Assembly (NCBI GenBank): GCA_021404565.1
Contig: JAAWWF010000008.1
Span: forward strand, 1-64,000
Direction: 5' to 3'
Length of the DNA: 64,000 bases
DNA from: Roseivirga sp.
Lineage (GTDB): Bacteria; Bacteroidota; Bacteroidia; Cytophagales; Cyclobacteriaceae
Positions within the stretch are counted from its first letter, which is position 1. Each line of letters opens with the position of its first letter. This document shows, one piece after another, positions 25,641 to 34,532 of this stretch. The notes beneath the pieces are model-generated. The model did not search any database and was not told where the DNA came from. It saw only the letters and a program-made list of their open reading frames with translations. Position numbers and translations under genes: made by a program.

Positions 25641-26012
25641 TCATTTGGCCGTGCCATCGGTTTGTAGAGCACCATGTACATTGCCATCAGGATCTTTGAA
25701 GTAGACCAGTTTACCAATGCCCGGTAGTAGCTGCTTAGCAGATACCAATTGACCACCATATTGTTCTATGGCCAGGATCGTTCGTTCCAGGTGCGTGACC
25801 TGTATGGTATTGATCACTGACGGCTGTGCCTTTGATCCTGGTTTGATGGCTCCGTTGATTCCTGGTAGCTCATCTGAACCTGTCTTGGTAAGCCAGTAAG
25901 CTTCATCATTCAACTGACTGAATTGCCAGCCAAACACCTGCTGATAGAATTTCATGCAGTCCTCGGGCCGTGTGGCTGGTATTTCAAAGTAGATAACTCT
26001 TGAGGTTTGCAT
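25641..26012 (-). CDS. VOC family protein
   Basis: ATG 26012 (MQTSRVIYFEIPATRPEDCMKFYQQVFGWQF) is the natural start; the 69 codons open upstream are noncoding in character. The 123-residue VOC domain ends with KLVYFKDPDGNVHGALQTDG, providing the usual metal-site Glu/Gln/His spacing only in part. The group with YFEIP...FY..VFGW resembles predicted lactoylglutathione-lyase-like proteins of unknown substrate. First gene of the cluster reaching 24221. Confidence 0.88.
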   Translation of the reverse strand: MQTSRVIYFEIPATRPEDCMKFYQQVFGWQFSQLNDEAYWLTKTGSDELPGINGAIKPGSKAQPSVINTIQVTHLERTILAIEQYGGQLVSAKQLLPGIGKLVYFKDPDGNVHGALQTDGTAK

Positions 26013-26248
26013 GGTGCTTTGTAATTCAATTGATGATCGAATATAGGGAGTCGTTTTACATAAAATTTTTTCAAAAACGCCAACCGGAAGGATTGATGCG
26101 CGAACCGGAAAGAAGCCATGTCGAGGGATAAAAGTTGGTGATTTTTTGGCTAAGGGCAGTGGTGCTGAAAACCCTAAGTGGTTAGCAAAAAAGAATATAT
26201 CCCTAATTTTAACGCTCACAACTGACTTTGCGCGAAGCGGAAGAATTC

Positions 26249-27319
26249 ATGCCTGAAACTACCAAAACTGTGAGCAGTCCTGATAAACCGGACAAAATGA
26301 AGGTCAACGACAAGTTGATTCGCATTATTGGTGTGCAGTTTTTTGGTATTGTGATCCCCAATGCCACTGGTTTGATCAGTAATAACGATCGCTCCATCAC
26401 TTATTTGCTAGGCACTTACGGCTTCTTTATCGCGATGACCTTCCTTGTATGGGAGGGCAATCGCTTCTTTCTCTTTAAGCTTCAGAAACGTTTCGACTGG
26501 TTTATCCACCCATTGCAGAAGACGGTAGTGTTACTGGCTATGAATGTGTTTTATACTGCACCGGTGGTCATAGGCATGTTACTGCTGTGGTATTACGGTA
26601 CCGGCAATGCCGCTGACTGGCAGGTGATTCAAACCACTGTGATTGTCTGTGTGATTTCAGTAGTATTCATCACGCATGTCTATGAAACTGTTTTTCTGAT
26701 TAAACAGCGACAGGATGACCTGGTACGGGGAGAACAGCTTGAACGTGCCAAAGCCCAAGCTGAGCTGGAAGTACTGAAAAATCAGATTGATCCGCACTTT
26801 ATGTTCAATTCTCTCAATAGTCTTTCCTATCTGATTGATGAGAATCAGAGCAAGGCCAAACAGTTTACAGAGAGTCTTGCAGAAGTTTATCGCTACATCC
26901 TCAGCAATAAAGACCAGGAGCTGGTGATACTGGAAGATGAGCTGGTTTTTCTTCAAAAGTATATCGACTTGCTTAAACTAAGGTTTGGCGAAGCCCTGAA
27001 AGTGATGTTTGAGATCAAAGAGGATGAGAAGAGTCAATACCTGATTCCTCCGATCTCCGTATTTATCGCCCTGGAAAATGTGGTGAAGCACAATGAGCTT
27101 TCTAAAAGTTCACCCCTGACGGTAACGATCGGACTTGAAGAGGATGCTTTATCCGTTCAGAATAGAATGGTTGAGAAGAAGTCTCTTTATCACTCCACGA
27201 AAATCGGCTTGAATAATCTGAAGGAGCGGTTTAGAATTACGGTAAACAGGGAAGTGATTGTTAAAAATGACGGGGTGTATTTTGAATTGATGCTACCACT
27301 TTTAAAACTGACCAATTAA
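26249..27319 (+). CDS. LytS-type sensor histidine kinase (second pair)
   Basis: ATG 26249 (MPETTKTVSSPDKPDKMKVND) is preferred to TTG 26228. The 356-residue kinase has four membrane helices between residues 35 and 150, a short coiled-coil (ERAKAQAELEVLKNQ) and the His_kinase motif NQIDPHFMFNSLNSLSYLIDENQSKA. The ATPase lid is reduced: the N-box is IPPISVFIALENVVKHNELSK and the G-box region STKIGLNNLKERF is minimal. Its stop overlaps the regulator's start (TAATG). The pair at 20284-22030 shares the architecture but is divergent in sequence, so they are not a recent duplication. Confidence 0.92.
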   Translation: MPETTKTVSSPDKPDKMKVNDKLIRIIGVQFFGIVIPNATGLISNNDRSITYLLGTYGFFIAMTFLVWEGNRFFLFKLQKRFDWFIHPLQKTVVLLAMNVFYTAPVVIGMLLLWYYGTGNAADWQVIQTTVIVCVISVVFITHVYETVFLIKQRQDDLVRGEQLERAKAQAELEVLKNQIDPHFMFNSLNSLSYLIDENQSKAKQFTESLAEVYRYILSNKDQELVILEDELVFLQKYIDLLKLRFGEALKVMFEIKEDEKSQYLIPPISVFIALENVVKHNELSKSSPLTVTIGLEEDALSVQNRMVEKKSLYHSTKIGLNNLKERFRITVNREVIVKNDGVYFELMLPLLKLTN

Positions 27320-28068
27320 TGAAAGTGCTGATCATAGAAGATGAGTCAACGGCTGTGGATAAGCTCAACTCTATGTTATTGGAGATTGATCCGTCTATGA
27401 CCATACTGGCGACCCTGGAAAGTGTGAAGGAAAGCCTGGCCTGGTTGCAGTCCAACCCTGCGCCTGATCTGGCCTTTGTAGATATTCAGCTGTCAGACGA
27501 CAGCAGCTTTGAGATATTTAAACAGTATGAAGTTCGTTTTCCGGTTATCTTTACTACAGCCTATGACGATTACATCCTGGAGTCGTTTGAATATAACTCT
27601 GTAGACTACCTGCTCAAGCCAATTCAGGCCGATCGGTTGAAAAAGGCCCTTGATAAGGTAAGAAAGCTGGAGACCCATTTTATCCAACACAAATTCAATG
27701 AGTTGTTCAATAAAGGATCTGAAAAGGAAAGCCGCAGACAACGCTATGTGGTAAAGAAAGGGATAGATTTTGTGTCGGTCAATGTGAAGGACATTGCTTA
27801 TTGCTTTACCGAGTATCGCATCGTTTTTCTGAAAGACCGGGAGGGGAATAAGTACATTATTGACAAAACCTTGTCGGATCTTCAGGAGGAGCTGGATGCT
27901 CAATTGTTTTTCAGAGCCAACAGGAAGTACCTTGTGAATATTGAGGCAATAGGTAAATTTCGGTCAGATCAGGGTAAAATCCTGCTTGATCTGATCCCTT
28001 CGGTAAATGAAGAGGTAGTGGTAAGTAAGGAGAACGCACCTAATTTCAGAGCCTGGATTGGGGGATAG
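27319..28068 (+). CDS. LytTR family response regulator (second pair)
   Basis: The 249-residue protein has an N-terminal receiver (Glu7-Asp8, Asp55 in LAFVDIQLSDDSS, FTTAYDDYILESF, LLKP) and a C-terminal LytTR domain from about residue 150 (YVVKKGIDFVSVNVKDIAYCFTEYRIVFLKDREG to FRANRKYLVNIEAIGKFRSDQGKILLDL). Its ATG is the last base of the kinase stop codon plus two, so translation is coupled. Regulon unknown; the next gene on the strand, an FAD oxidoreductase 26 bases after its stop, may be part of the same transcript. Confidence 0.93.
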   Translation: MKVLIIEDESTAVDKLNSMLLEIDPSMTILATLESVKESLAWLQSNPAPDLAFVDIQLSDDSSFEIFKQYEVRFPVIFTTAYDDYILESFEYNSVDYLLKPIQADRLKKALDKVRKLETHFIQHKFNELFNKGSEKESRRQRYVVKKGIDFVSVNVKDIAYCFTEYRIVFLKDREGNKYIIDKTLSDLQEELDAQLFFRANRKYLVNIEAIGKFRSDQGKILLDLIPSVNEEVVVSKENAPNFRAWIGG

Positions 28069-28094
28069 GACCTATAGACATCAGAAAGAGTGTA

Positions 28095-29249
28095 ATGACA
28101 AAAAACAAAATCATTGTGGTAGGAGCCGGAGCCTGGGGGGGCTGGTCTGCTTATATGTTGCAAAGAGCAGGTTATGAGGTGACGCTGATAGACAAGGAAG
28201 GACCAGGGCACGAGAGGGCCGGATCAGGAGGAAAGACGCGGATCATTCGTATGGCTTACGGAGGTAGCCAGGTCTATACCGATATGGTCGACCGATCTTT
28301 CAGACTTTGGGAGCACTACTGTGAGGCCTGGAGTGAAGACTTCTATCACGAAAAAGGGTCGCTCTGGATGTTTCGTGGTGTTGATCCCGCATATGCCACG
28401 CTGTCACAACCTTTGATGAGAGAAAAGGGCTATGCCCTGAATAAGGTAGGGCTAGATCAGGTGGCAAAACGTTATCCACAAATATACCTGAAAGACATAA
28501 CGAGTGCTTTTTATGAGCCTAAAGTGGGTTACCTAGAAGCAAGCAGGGCCTGTAAAGTAGTTAAAGCAAAGTTTGAAGAAGCAGGAGGGACTTACGTCAA
28601 TAATAAGGTTATTTCCATTGAGGGCAGTAGCAAGGTTGAAGCGGTGATTTGTGAAGATGGGATGAGACTGGTAGCTGATCAATTTGTATTTGCTTGTGGT
28701 CCCTGGATGAAAGCTCTGTTCCCCGACCTGAATTCGGTGATCAATATAACCCGGCAAGAGGTCTACTATTATCAATCTCCTCCCGGACACTCGGGAGACG
28801 ATCTTCCAATTTGGTTGGAATTTCGTGAAGGTGATCATATGTATTATGGTATCCCAGACCATTTTGACCAGGGGTTTAAACTGGCCTATGACCAACGCGA
28901 TTGGTCATTGGACCCCGACAAAGATGACCGCGGAGTAACTCAGGTTATTCTGAAAGAAATGAGTGCAGTGGTGGCTAATCGCTTTCCCGATCTTAAAGGA
29001 GCCGAATTATTAAAGCATCATACCTGTGTGTATGAGAGTTCTCTGGACGGACACTATATCATGGACAGACCGGACAAGTTCTCCAATGCGGTAATGCTCT
29101 GTGGCTCATCGGGTCATGGTTTTAAGATGGGGCCGGCTGTGGGGGAAATGGTGGTAAGTCGACTGAGGGATCAAAAGCCCTTTCCGGAGGAATTCAGACG
29201 AGAGCGTTTGAACGGAATGAGGCAGGCGAAGAGCCCCTATGAGGCATAG
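28095..29249 (+). CDS. FAD-dependent amine oxidoreductase, sarcosine/N-methyltryptophan oxidase type
   Basis: The 384-residue flavoprotein begins with the dinucleotide fold IIVVGAGAWGGWSAYMLQRAGYEVTLIDKEG and continues RAGSGGKTRIIRMAYGG, typical of the MSOX/MTOX group that oxidises secondary amino acids to imines with H2O2 or by dehydrogenation. Cys311 in HTCVYESSLDGHYIMD aligns with the cysteine that carries FAD covalently in monomeric sarcosine oxidase. The C-terminal GSSGHGFKMGPAVGEMV closes the FAD site. It lies just behind the LytTR pair and ends in a strong hairpin at 29268. Substrate is unknown. Confidence 0.88.
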   Translation: MTKNKIIVVGAGAWGGWSAYMLQRAGYEVTLIDKEGPGHERAGSGGKTRIIRMAYGGSQVYTDMVDRSFRLWEHYCEAWSEDFYHEKGSLWMFRGVDPAYATLSQPLMREKGYALNKVGLDQVAKRYPQIYLKDITSAFYEPKVGYLEASRACKVVKAKFEEAGGTYVNNKVISIEGSSKVEAVICEDGMRLVADQFVFACGPWMKALFPDLNSVINITRQEVYYYQSPPGHSGDDLPIWLEFREGDHMYYGIPDHFDQGFKLAYDQRDWSLDPDKDDRGVTQVILKEMSAVVANRFPDLKGAELLKHHTCVYESSLDGHYIMDRPDKFSNAVMLCGSSGHGFKMGPAVGEMVVSRLRDQKPFPEEFRRERLNGMRQAKSPYEA

Positions 29250-29654
29250 AATAGTGATAAAGAGCAAAGAACAAACTCCAGCAGACTGTGGAGTTTGTTC
29301 TCTGACTAATGGTGTGAGCTTTTCCTTTGGAACCTACTGGTTAAAACTGACCAGTCTGCATTTCTTGGGAGTCGTACATTTAGATTTCTTTCTATCAATC
29401 ATTCTAGAGGTAAGGTTTAACTTCTTCGTTTCCAAAACCTCTTTTGTCTCTTTTTGAGGCCAAAAAGTGACGAAAAACCCTTTCCGATAACACCAAATCC
29501 AAGGTTGGTTTTTACGCTCAAGACCCACGCGTGCCAAATCCAACCACCTTGTATTCGCACTGTTATCGGGTTTGCTACCCTCCTGGATGTATAGGTCATA
29601 AAAGTACGGCACATTCAAATCAATCAGTTTTCTCAAACTTTGCCGATTGATCCG
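29250..29654. other. Intergenic region with hairpin; no supported gene
   Basis: These 405 bases contain the hairpin at 29268-29301 and otherwise nothing I can support. A 100-codon frame on the minus strand (29334-29636) includes a GFFVTFWPQKETKE stretch that I recognise as a recurrent spurious translation of intergenic DNA in this phylum. It has no start context or domain. Confidence 0.5.
29268..29301. terminator. Perfect 13-bp stem hairpin
   Basis: AGAACAAACTCCA (29268-29280) and TGGAGTTTGTTCT (29289-29301) are exact reverse complements around an 8-base loop, 18 bases after the FAD oxidoreductase stop. It lacks a T-tract, so it may work with Rho or protect the mRNA end. Confidence 0.7.
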
Positions 29655-30893
29655 CTAAAACTGATTATTGGTAACCATAAAAGTCCGGGTCGTCCACGGA
29701 GACCACAAACCATTACTTGCTTTGGCTCTTACCTTGATTTCCATGCTGTTGGCGGGTGTATTGGTAGAAAAAGTAAGACTGCTGTTACATGGGTTCATGG
29801 TGACGGGGTGTAGTCCGCTGCTGGGAATAGACCAGTCCCAATCTACGGCCGGCTCGCCATTACAATTCAGAGTAGCGGTTACAGTAGTCAGCTGATTCCG
29901 GATAATTGCAGGCCGATTGATGAACACAGCGTGTATGCTGGGAGGCGAGAGGGGTACAGTAACTTTAGGACATTGATCTGCAGGAGAAAAGTAGCTAAAG
30001 TTAATGTAGGGTACTCTTTCACCTACTACATGAGCATTTCTTACCTGGAAAAGCTCAAAGCCATTTCCCGGAGTTTCACCATCCTCTATGAGCGATTCCA
30101 GCTGATTATAAGTCAGTACGTTGGAATATTTGAAGCCTGCAGCACTTGGCCAGCTATCTTTAAAATGGAGTTGTATGCCTCCTGGTACATCTTTCCAGCC
30201 AATAACGGTAACTGCGTGAAATGATAAGTTACTACCGGCACCATAGCTAAAAAATGTATTGGTGGTCTGATGACCATTGAGCTTTAGCACCATGGGACCA
30301 TCATGCATGAGTTTGGTCTTAAAATCATTTAGGTTGTTGATATTGTTATTGATCAATTGAACTCCTGATCCACGAGCCCATTTCATACCGCTAGGGCAGG
30401 TTTTACACTGTACCGTCTGATCCCAATAATTGCCAGGTTCTACCCAGGTGTCTATTACCTCGAAGCACTGGCCGAGGTCCAGACAGTCTGTCACAGGACC
30501 TATAAGATCACAAGCCTGCTCGTTGTTACAATGCTGAGTAAAGTTCCCTGCTGTTTGCTCGGGAATAGCCTTACCCCCACTGAATACGCTTAGAAGACTG
30601 TTGTTATCCCAACTGTTGACTTTGTAATCTATGTAGGCTTCCGATAGATTAAGGTTGCGATTGGGTCGGTTATGATCTATTTCGTATTGTGATTCCAGGG
30701 CAGCGACAAGAGCGAAAGCCATGCAGGGCCCCTGATATGGCTGTGCGAGTAATTGAGGACTTGTATAATCGGCTACGGCACCTCCTGGCAGGCGTACTGC
30801 CTTCCAGGTAAATTCACATGGAATGATCTGAGTTTGTGCAACGGGTTTGAGCTGAAAGCTCAGCAAAAAAATAAATAAGTATAATTTCTTCAT
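29655..30893 (-). CDS. Secreted papain-like (C1A) cysteine peptidase
   Basis: ATG 30893 gives a signal peptide (MKKLYLFIFLLSFQLKPVAQ) and a 412-residue protein. The catalytic domain begins almost immediately with the oxyanion Gln54 and nucleophile Cys57 in QPYQGPCMAFALVAALES. His226 lies in LSFHAVTVIGW, and the third position is Asp246 in HFKDSWP where papain has Asn (NSW). There are many cysteines between residues 115 and 175, suggesting disulfides and a periplasmic or extracellular location. A C-terminal domain after residue 330 looks Ig-like (TVTATLNCNGEPAVDWDWSIPSS) but lacks a clear T9SS tail. No propeptide is obvious, so activation may differ from papain. Confidence 0.85.
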   Translation of the reverse strand: MKKLYLFIFLLSFQLKPVAQTQIIPCEFTWKAVRLPGGAVADYTSPQLLAQPYQGPCMAFALVAALESQYEIDHNRPNRNLNLSEAYIDYKVNSWDNNSLLSVFSGGKAIPEQTAGNFTQHCNNEQACDLIGPVTDCLDLGQCFEVIDTWVEPGNYWDQTVQCKTCPSGMKWARGSGVQLINNNINNLNDFKTKLMHDGPMVLKLNGHQTTNTFFSYGAGSNLSFHAVTVIGWKDVPGGIQLHFKDSWPSAAGFKYSNVLTYNQLESLIEDGETPGNGFELFQVRNAHVVGERVPYINFSYFSPADQCPKVTVPLSPPSIHAVFINRPAIIRNQLTTVTATLNCNGEPAVDWDWSIPSSGLHPVTMNPCNSSLTFSTNTPANSMEIKVRAKASNGLWSPWTTRTFMVTNNQF

Positions 30894-31015
30894 GGAAAAA
30901 GTGTTTGTTCCATGATAATTTACTTTCAATAAGCGTATAGTTTCCGCCTAATGTATAGATGTAGAGGTCTGGTCAATACCTATGCATTTCGGCTTGACAC
31001 TAGTAAAACGGATGA

Positions 31016-31561
31016 CTAATCGGCTTGAATAAACCGAAGCTTGTATTTCATTGCCAGTTCTGACAGCACAACAGGGTCAGGCGGTCCATTCTTTGGGAGC
31101 CTGTCTACCTCTTCAAAGAACTCTTCAAAGCCTCCCGGGGTAATGGTATTCATCATGCGCCCGGTGGTTCCACCAGTATTTTTAAAGGCGTGGGGTATGC
31201 CTTTGGGCAATACCACGACAGCTCCCTTCTTTGCCAAGAAGGTTTCTTCTCCGCAGGTGAAACTGAATTCTCCTTCCAGTACATAAAAGAGCTCATCTTC
31301 AATCTCATGTATATGCGGTGGTGCCCCACCATCTGGGGGCGTGGTACTTATAATGACAGAGTAGGCTCCGTTGGTGTCTTCGCTGAAAACCTTGCCGATA
31401 ATCTGCAGTCCGAAGATATTCCAGGTTTTTCCTCCCTTGCTGTCTACGAAAATTGGCTCATCGATTGAAGGTGGCTCTTGCGTCACTGACTCAGTCTGTT
31501 GACCCTGACAGGCAAAAAGTAATAACAGACATGGCAGTACCAAAATGTTCAGATGCTTCAT
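31016..31561 (-). CDS. Cupin-domain lipoprotein
   Basis: ATG 31561 (MKHLNILVLPCLLLLFACQGQ) opens a lipoprotein signal with the lipidated Cys in LFACQ; the upstream extension is not needed. The 181-residue product carries one cupin domain with the conserved metal motif PPHIHEIEDELFYVLEGEFSFTCG (two His, a Glu) and GIPHAFKNTG (third His). It is a predicted lipid-anchored envelope enzyme, probably a dioxygenase, isomerase or binding protein. Cupins are rarely lipoproteins. It is divergent from mobA. Confidence 0.85.
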   Translation of the reverse strand: MKHLNILVLPCLLLLFACQGQQTESVTQEPPSIDEPIFVDSKGGKTWNIFGLQIIGKVFSEDTNGAYSVIISTTPPDGGAPPHIHEIEDELFYVLEGEFSFTCGEETFLAKKGAVVVLPKGIPHAFKNTGGTTGRMMNTITPGGFEEFFEEVDRLPKNGPPDPVVLSELAMKYKLRFIQAD

Positions 31562-31655
31562 ATAGTGAAGATAGCATTGCTTTATGGCTTTTTCAGATTT
31601 ATGGTGGTACGTCAACTATTTGTCTATCATCAACTGCCTTTGTAGCTTTCAGGGC

Positions 31656-32240
31656 ATGGCATATACGGGAATCATATTGGCTGGAGGTAAGAGCCTGCGC
31701 ATGGGTGAGGATAAGGGGCTTGTACGGCTGAACAATAAGCCATTGATTTCCTATGCCATCGATGCGCTAAGGCCCCTGGTGTCGGAGCTCCTTATTGTTG
31801 CGAATGGTCCGGGATATGAGCCTTTTGGCTATCCCGTGATTCCTGATCTTATTCCTGAAAGTGGGCCCTTGGGAGGCACTGTGACAGGACTTACAGACAG
31901 TAATTCAGAGTGGAATCTGGTGCTGAGCTGTGATACCCCTTTTGTCTCTACAAAACTGTTCGAACATCTGTTGTCGAATGTGAATAATTATCAGGCCGTA
32001 CTACCCAGGCATAAGGGTGAGCTGGAGCCTCTTACGGGATTGTATAACAAAAACTGTCTGAAGCAACTGGAAGAGTTCATTGCCGACAGACAATTGAAAA
32101 TGAGGTGGGCTGTGCAGCAGTTGAACCTGAAAGAGGTGATAATCGATAGTCAAAACAGCTTCTATGAAGATCAGCTTTTCCAAAACATCAATACAAGGGA
32201 GGCCTTGCTGTCCGCTGAAAAGAAATTAGCGGAATCTTAG
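31656..32240 (+). CDS. mobA: Molybdenum cofactor guanylyltransferase (MobA-like)
   Basis: The start at ATG 31656 follows from the nucleotidyltransferase opening MAYTGIILAGGKSLRMGEDKGLVRLNNKPL. The 194-residue protein has the GTP-binding LAGGxSxRMGxDK motif and the Mg-binding Asp in LVLSCDTPFVS. MobA attaches GMP to molybdopterin, giving bis-MGD for molybdoenzymes. Many Bacteroidota carry this gene apart from the moa/moe cluster, as here, where no other cofactor gene is present. The 3' end overlaps the convergent gene by four bases. Confidence 0.88.
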   Translation: MAYTGIILAGGKSLRMGEDKGLVRLNNKPLISYAIDALRPLVSELLIVANGPGYEPFGYPVIPDLIPESGPLGGTVTGLTDSNSEWNLVLSCDTPFVSTKLFEHLLSNVNNYQAVLPRHKGELEPLTGLYNKNCLKQLEEFIADRQLKMRWAVQQLNLKEVIIDSQNSFYEDQLFQNINTREALLSAEKKLAES

Positions 32241-32965
32241 TCAAGATTGAGGGCTGAAAGTAGCTCAGCCACCTTTTGCTCGTTGGTCCACTTGGTGCGT
32301 TTTTTCTTGGCCATGGCTGCTGCCTTGGCTTTCGTTTCCGGATCGAAAACTCCTAAAACCGACTTTTTCGTCAGACTTACCTCTTTGTAACGACCATCAG
32401 GGGTCTGTAAATAATAAAGATAAACGGGCAGGTATTTATCACTCCTGTCTTTGTTACTATAGGCTGATTTTACGGCTCCCCCTTTCACAAAAACCATGAC
32501 GCTCTCCTTTAGAAAGAACCTGTTCTCATTGAGCATGCATTCATAAAAGGTGGGATACGACTTCTTTTTGGTGAATTTTTCAGGCATTAGCCTAATAAAG
32601 GTCCTTTCATCGGTTTCAGCTGTTTCAAAAACAATAATGTGATCTACGGTGTATTGCTTTACCTCATGAATCTCCCTGGGCTTGCTGAGCCTGCGTGAGA
32701 AAACCTTTTTACCCACTGTATCGAAGTTCAGATAGAGTGGCTCAGATTTCTGTCCATCGGGATTGACGATTTGGCCCAGCATAAATTTTTCAAAAAGCAG
32801 TGCTGAGCCCTTAATGGCACTTCTGTGATAGCGGGCATCAAAATCAGTCAGGTTCCAGCTGGTTCCTGCAAGTTGCTCATACGGGAAGCTCTGCTGAGCG
32901 AAAGTGGTACATGTAGCCAGCACTATGAGTAGTACAGAAAAGGTTGGTTTCAAAAAATAGCGCAT
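32237..32965 (-). CDS. Secreted hypothetical protein, 242 residues
   Basis: A signal peptide (MRYFLKPTFSVLLIVLATCTTFAQ) is followed by a beta-rich domain of no recognised family. It opens SFPYEQLAGTSWNLTDFDARYHRSAIKGS, similar in feel to lipocalin-like openings (LAGTWxL), but the rest does not let me confirm that fold. The C-terminus is very basic (AKAAAMAKKKRTKWTNEQKV). It converges with mobA and sits downstream of nothing obvious on its strand. Confidence 0.6.
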   Translation of the reverse strand: MRYFLKPTFSVLLIVLATCTTFAQQSFPYEQLAGTSWNLTDFDARYHRSAIKGSALLFEKFMLGQIVNPDGQKSEPLYLNFDTVGKKVFSRRLSKPREIHEVKQYTVDHIIVFETAETDERTFIRLMPEKFTKKKSYPTFYECMLNENRFFLKESVMVFVKGGAVKSAYSNKDRSDKYLPVYLYYLQTPDGRYKEVSLTKKSVLGVFDPETKAKAAAMAKKKRTKWTNEQKVAELLSALNLD

Positions 32966-33115
32966 CGTTAAAAATCTGTTTAAAGAGGGGCTTTGCTGTT
33001 ATTAAACGCTTAAACAATCATTTTGAAACAGTCTTTTGGAGATCGGTCGAAATGCTCTACTGGCGGTTACTAAGATTTGTCTCCTATTTGGGATGCAGGC
33101 TTATCCACTACGGGA

Positions 33116-34420
33116 TCAAATGTGGCTGACCCGAACCTTCCTTTTCTTAAGCCTGGTATTGTTCAGCAGGCCGATGAGCTTCTCTGCTTTGGTAGCTTTT
33201 ACGGCTACGAAGGCGGAGTCTTGTTTTAACTCAATAATGCCCAGTTCGTCATGCTTCAGATCACCCTGCCTGAAAAACAGGCCTGCTATGTCGCCTTTGG
33301 AAATTTTATCTTTTCTGCCTCCTGAAATGTACAGGGTTTTCCATGCAGGTCTCCCGGGAAGTGAGGACTCCGTTAACTCTTCAATTTCGGGTTGGGCTAT
33401 AAAGTCTGGTAACTCTTCATGTTCCCACTGAATTATATAAGCCACACCATCCTGATTCATCCTGGCCGTCCGCCCGTTTCGATGAATAAATTCATGGTCG
33501 CGGGTAGGTAGGTGATAGTGGATGATAAACCTGATTTCGGGAACATCTATGCCTCTGGCAGCCAGGTCGGTAGCCAGGAGTAGCCGGTGAGTTCCATTCC
33601 TGAATTTGATTAAGGCACGTTCTCTGTCCTGCTGTTCCATTCCCCCATAAAAGCGGCCATGTGCTATGCCGTTTTCGGTAAGAAAATCGCTCACACGTTC
33701 GATGCTATCCTTGAAGTTGCAGAATATGATACCGGGCTCATTACCCAGCTGGCAAATGGCCTGTAGCAGCGTGTCCAGTTTGTCTTTTGAAGGTGAGATG
33801 ATGCTTCTGATCTTCAGCTGGGTATTTTCGTCCTTCAGGTAGTCTATGACCTGAGAGGATTTCAGCCCTGCGAAACCTGGGATTTCTACTCCTTGCGTTG
33901 CTGAAGTGAGTACCTTCTTTTGCAGAGGAGGCATGGATAAGAGTATCTCCTCCATTTCTACGGTGAAGCCTATCTCCAGTGATTTGTCGAACTCATCCAG
34001 TACAAGGGCCTGAATGTAATTTGTAGCAAAATTCTCTCTCCGAATGTGATCAGCAAGGCGGCCAGGTGTGCCAATGAGGATGGCTGGCCGATGCTTTATG
34101 TCAATCTTATCTTTACTTCCGGCCCTGCCTCCATATACGGCATTGGTTTTAAAGCCCGAGCCCATCTCCCGGGTTACCTGCTCAATTTGAATGGCCAGCT
34201 CACGGCTGGGTACAATGATCAGCAGCTGTACTTCCGCCAGTGTCGGATCAAGGGTTTGAATCAGGGGGAGCAGAAAGGCCAGTGTTTTGCCGGTGCCGGT
34301 TGGGGAGAGTAATACCACCTCAGATTGTGATGATATAGCCTTTTGGGCTTCCTCCTGCATGGGGTTAAGCGAGGCAATGCCGAGCTTGTTTAGTATGGCC
34401 GCTTGATCTTTAATAGACAT
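33116..34420 (-). CDS. DEAD-box RNA helicase with C-terminal RNA-binding domain
   Basis: The 434-residue protein has the Q motif (GIASLNPMQEEAQ), Walker A SPTGTGKTLA, PSRELA, TPGRLAD, motif II LVLDEFDKS (DEFD instead of DEAD), motif III TSAT, LLATDLAARGID and HRNGRTARM. The residues after 360 (DKISKGDIAGLFFRQGDLKHDELGIIELKQDSAFVAVKATKAEKLIGLLNNTRLKKRKVRVSHI) form a DbpA-like RNA-recognition domain, which in DbpA targets 23S rRNA. So a role in ribosome assembly is likely. The family in Bacteroidota commonly shows the DEFD variant (from memory). It is a single gene. Confidence 0.9.
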   Translation of the reverse strand: MSIKDQAAILNKLGIASLNPMQEEAQKAISSQSEVVLLSPTGTGKTLAFLLPLIQTLDPTLAEVQLLIIVPSRELAIQIEQVTREMGSGFKTNAVYGGRAGSKDKIDIKHRPAILIGTPGRLADHIRRENFATNYIQALVLDEFDKSLEIGFTVEMEEILLSMPPLQKKVLTSATQGVEIPGFAGLKSSQVIDYLKDENTQLKIRSIISPSKDKLDTLLQAICQLGNEPGIIFCNFKDSIERVSDFLTENGIAHGRFYGGMEQQDRERALIKFRNGTHRLLLATDLAARGIDVPEIRFIIHYHLPTRDHEFIHRNGRTARMNQDGVAYIIQWEHEELPDFIAQPEIEELTESSLPGRPAWKTLYISGGRKDKISKGDIAGLFFRQGDLKHDELGIIELKQDSAFVAVKATKAEKLIGLLNNTRLKKRKVRVSHI

Positions 34421-34532
34421 GGCGCAAAGCTACAACCAATAAGTCGAAATCTTTGGGATTAGATTGTTGGAAGCAGATCAGATCTATTCTAGCGAAAAGT
34501 CGATTTCTCTGCCGAAAATCAGTTGGTTGAAC

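Noticed and set aside
29334-29636. 100-codon ORF on - containing GFFVTFWPQKETKE
   Set aside because: That motif is a recurrent artefact of translating intergenic DNA in Bacteroidota; no domain or plausible start, and the perfect hairpin at 29268 lies beside it.
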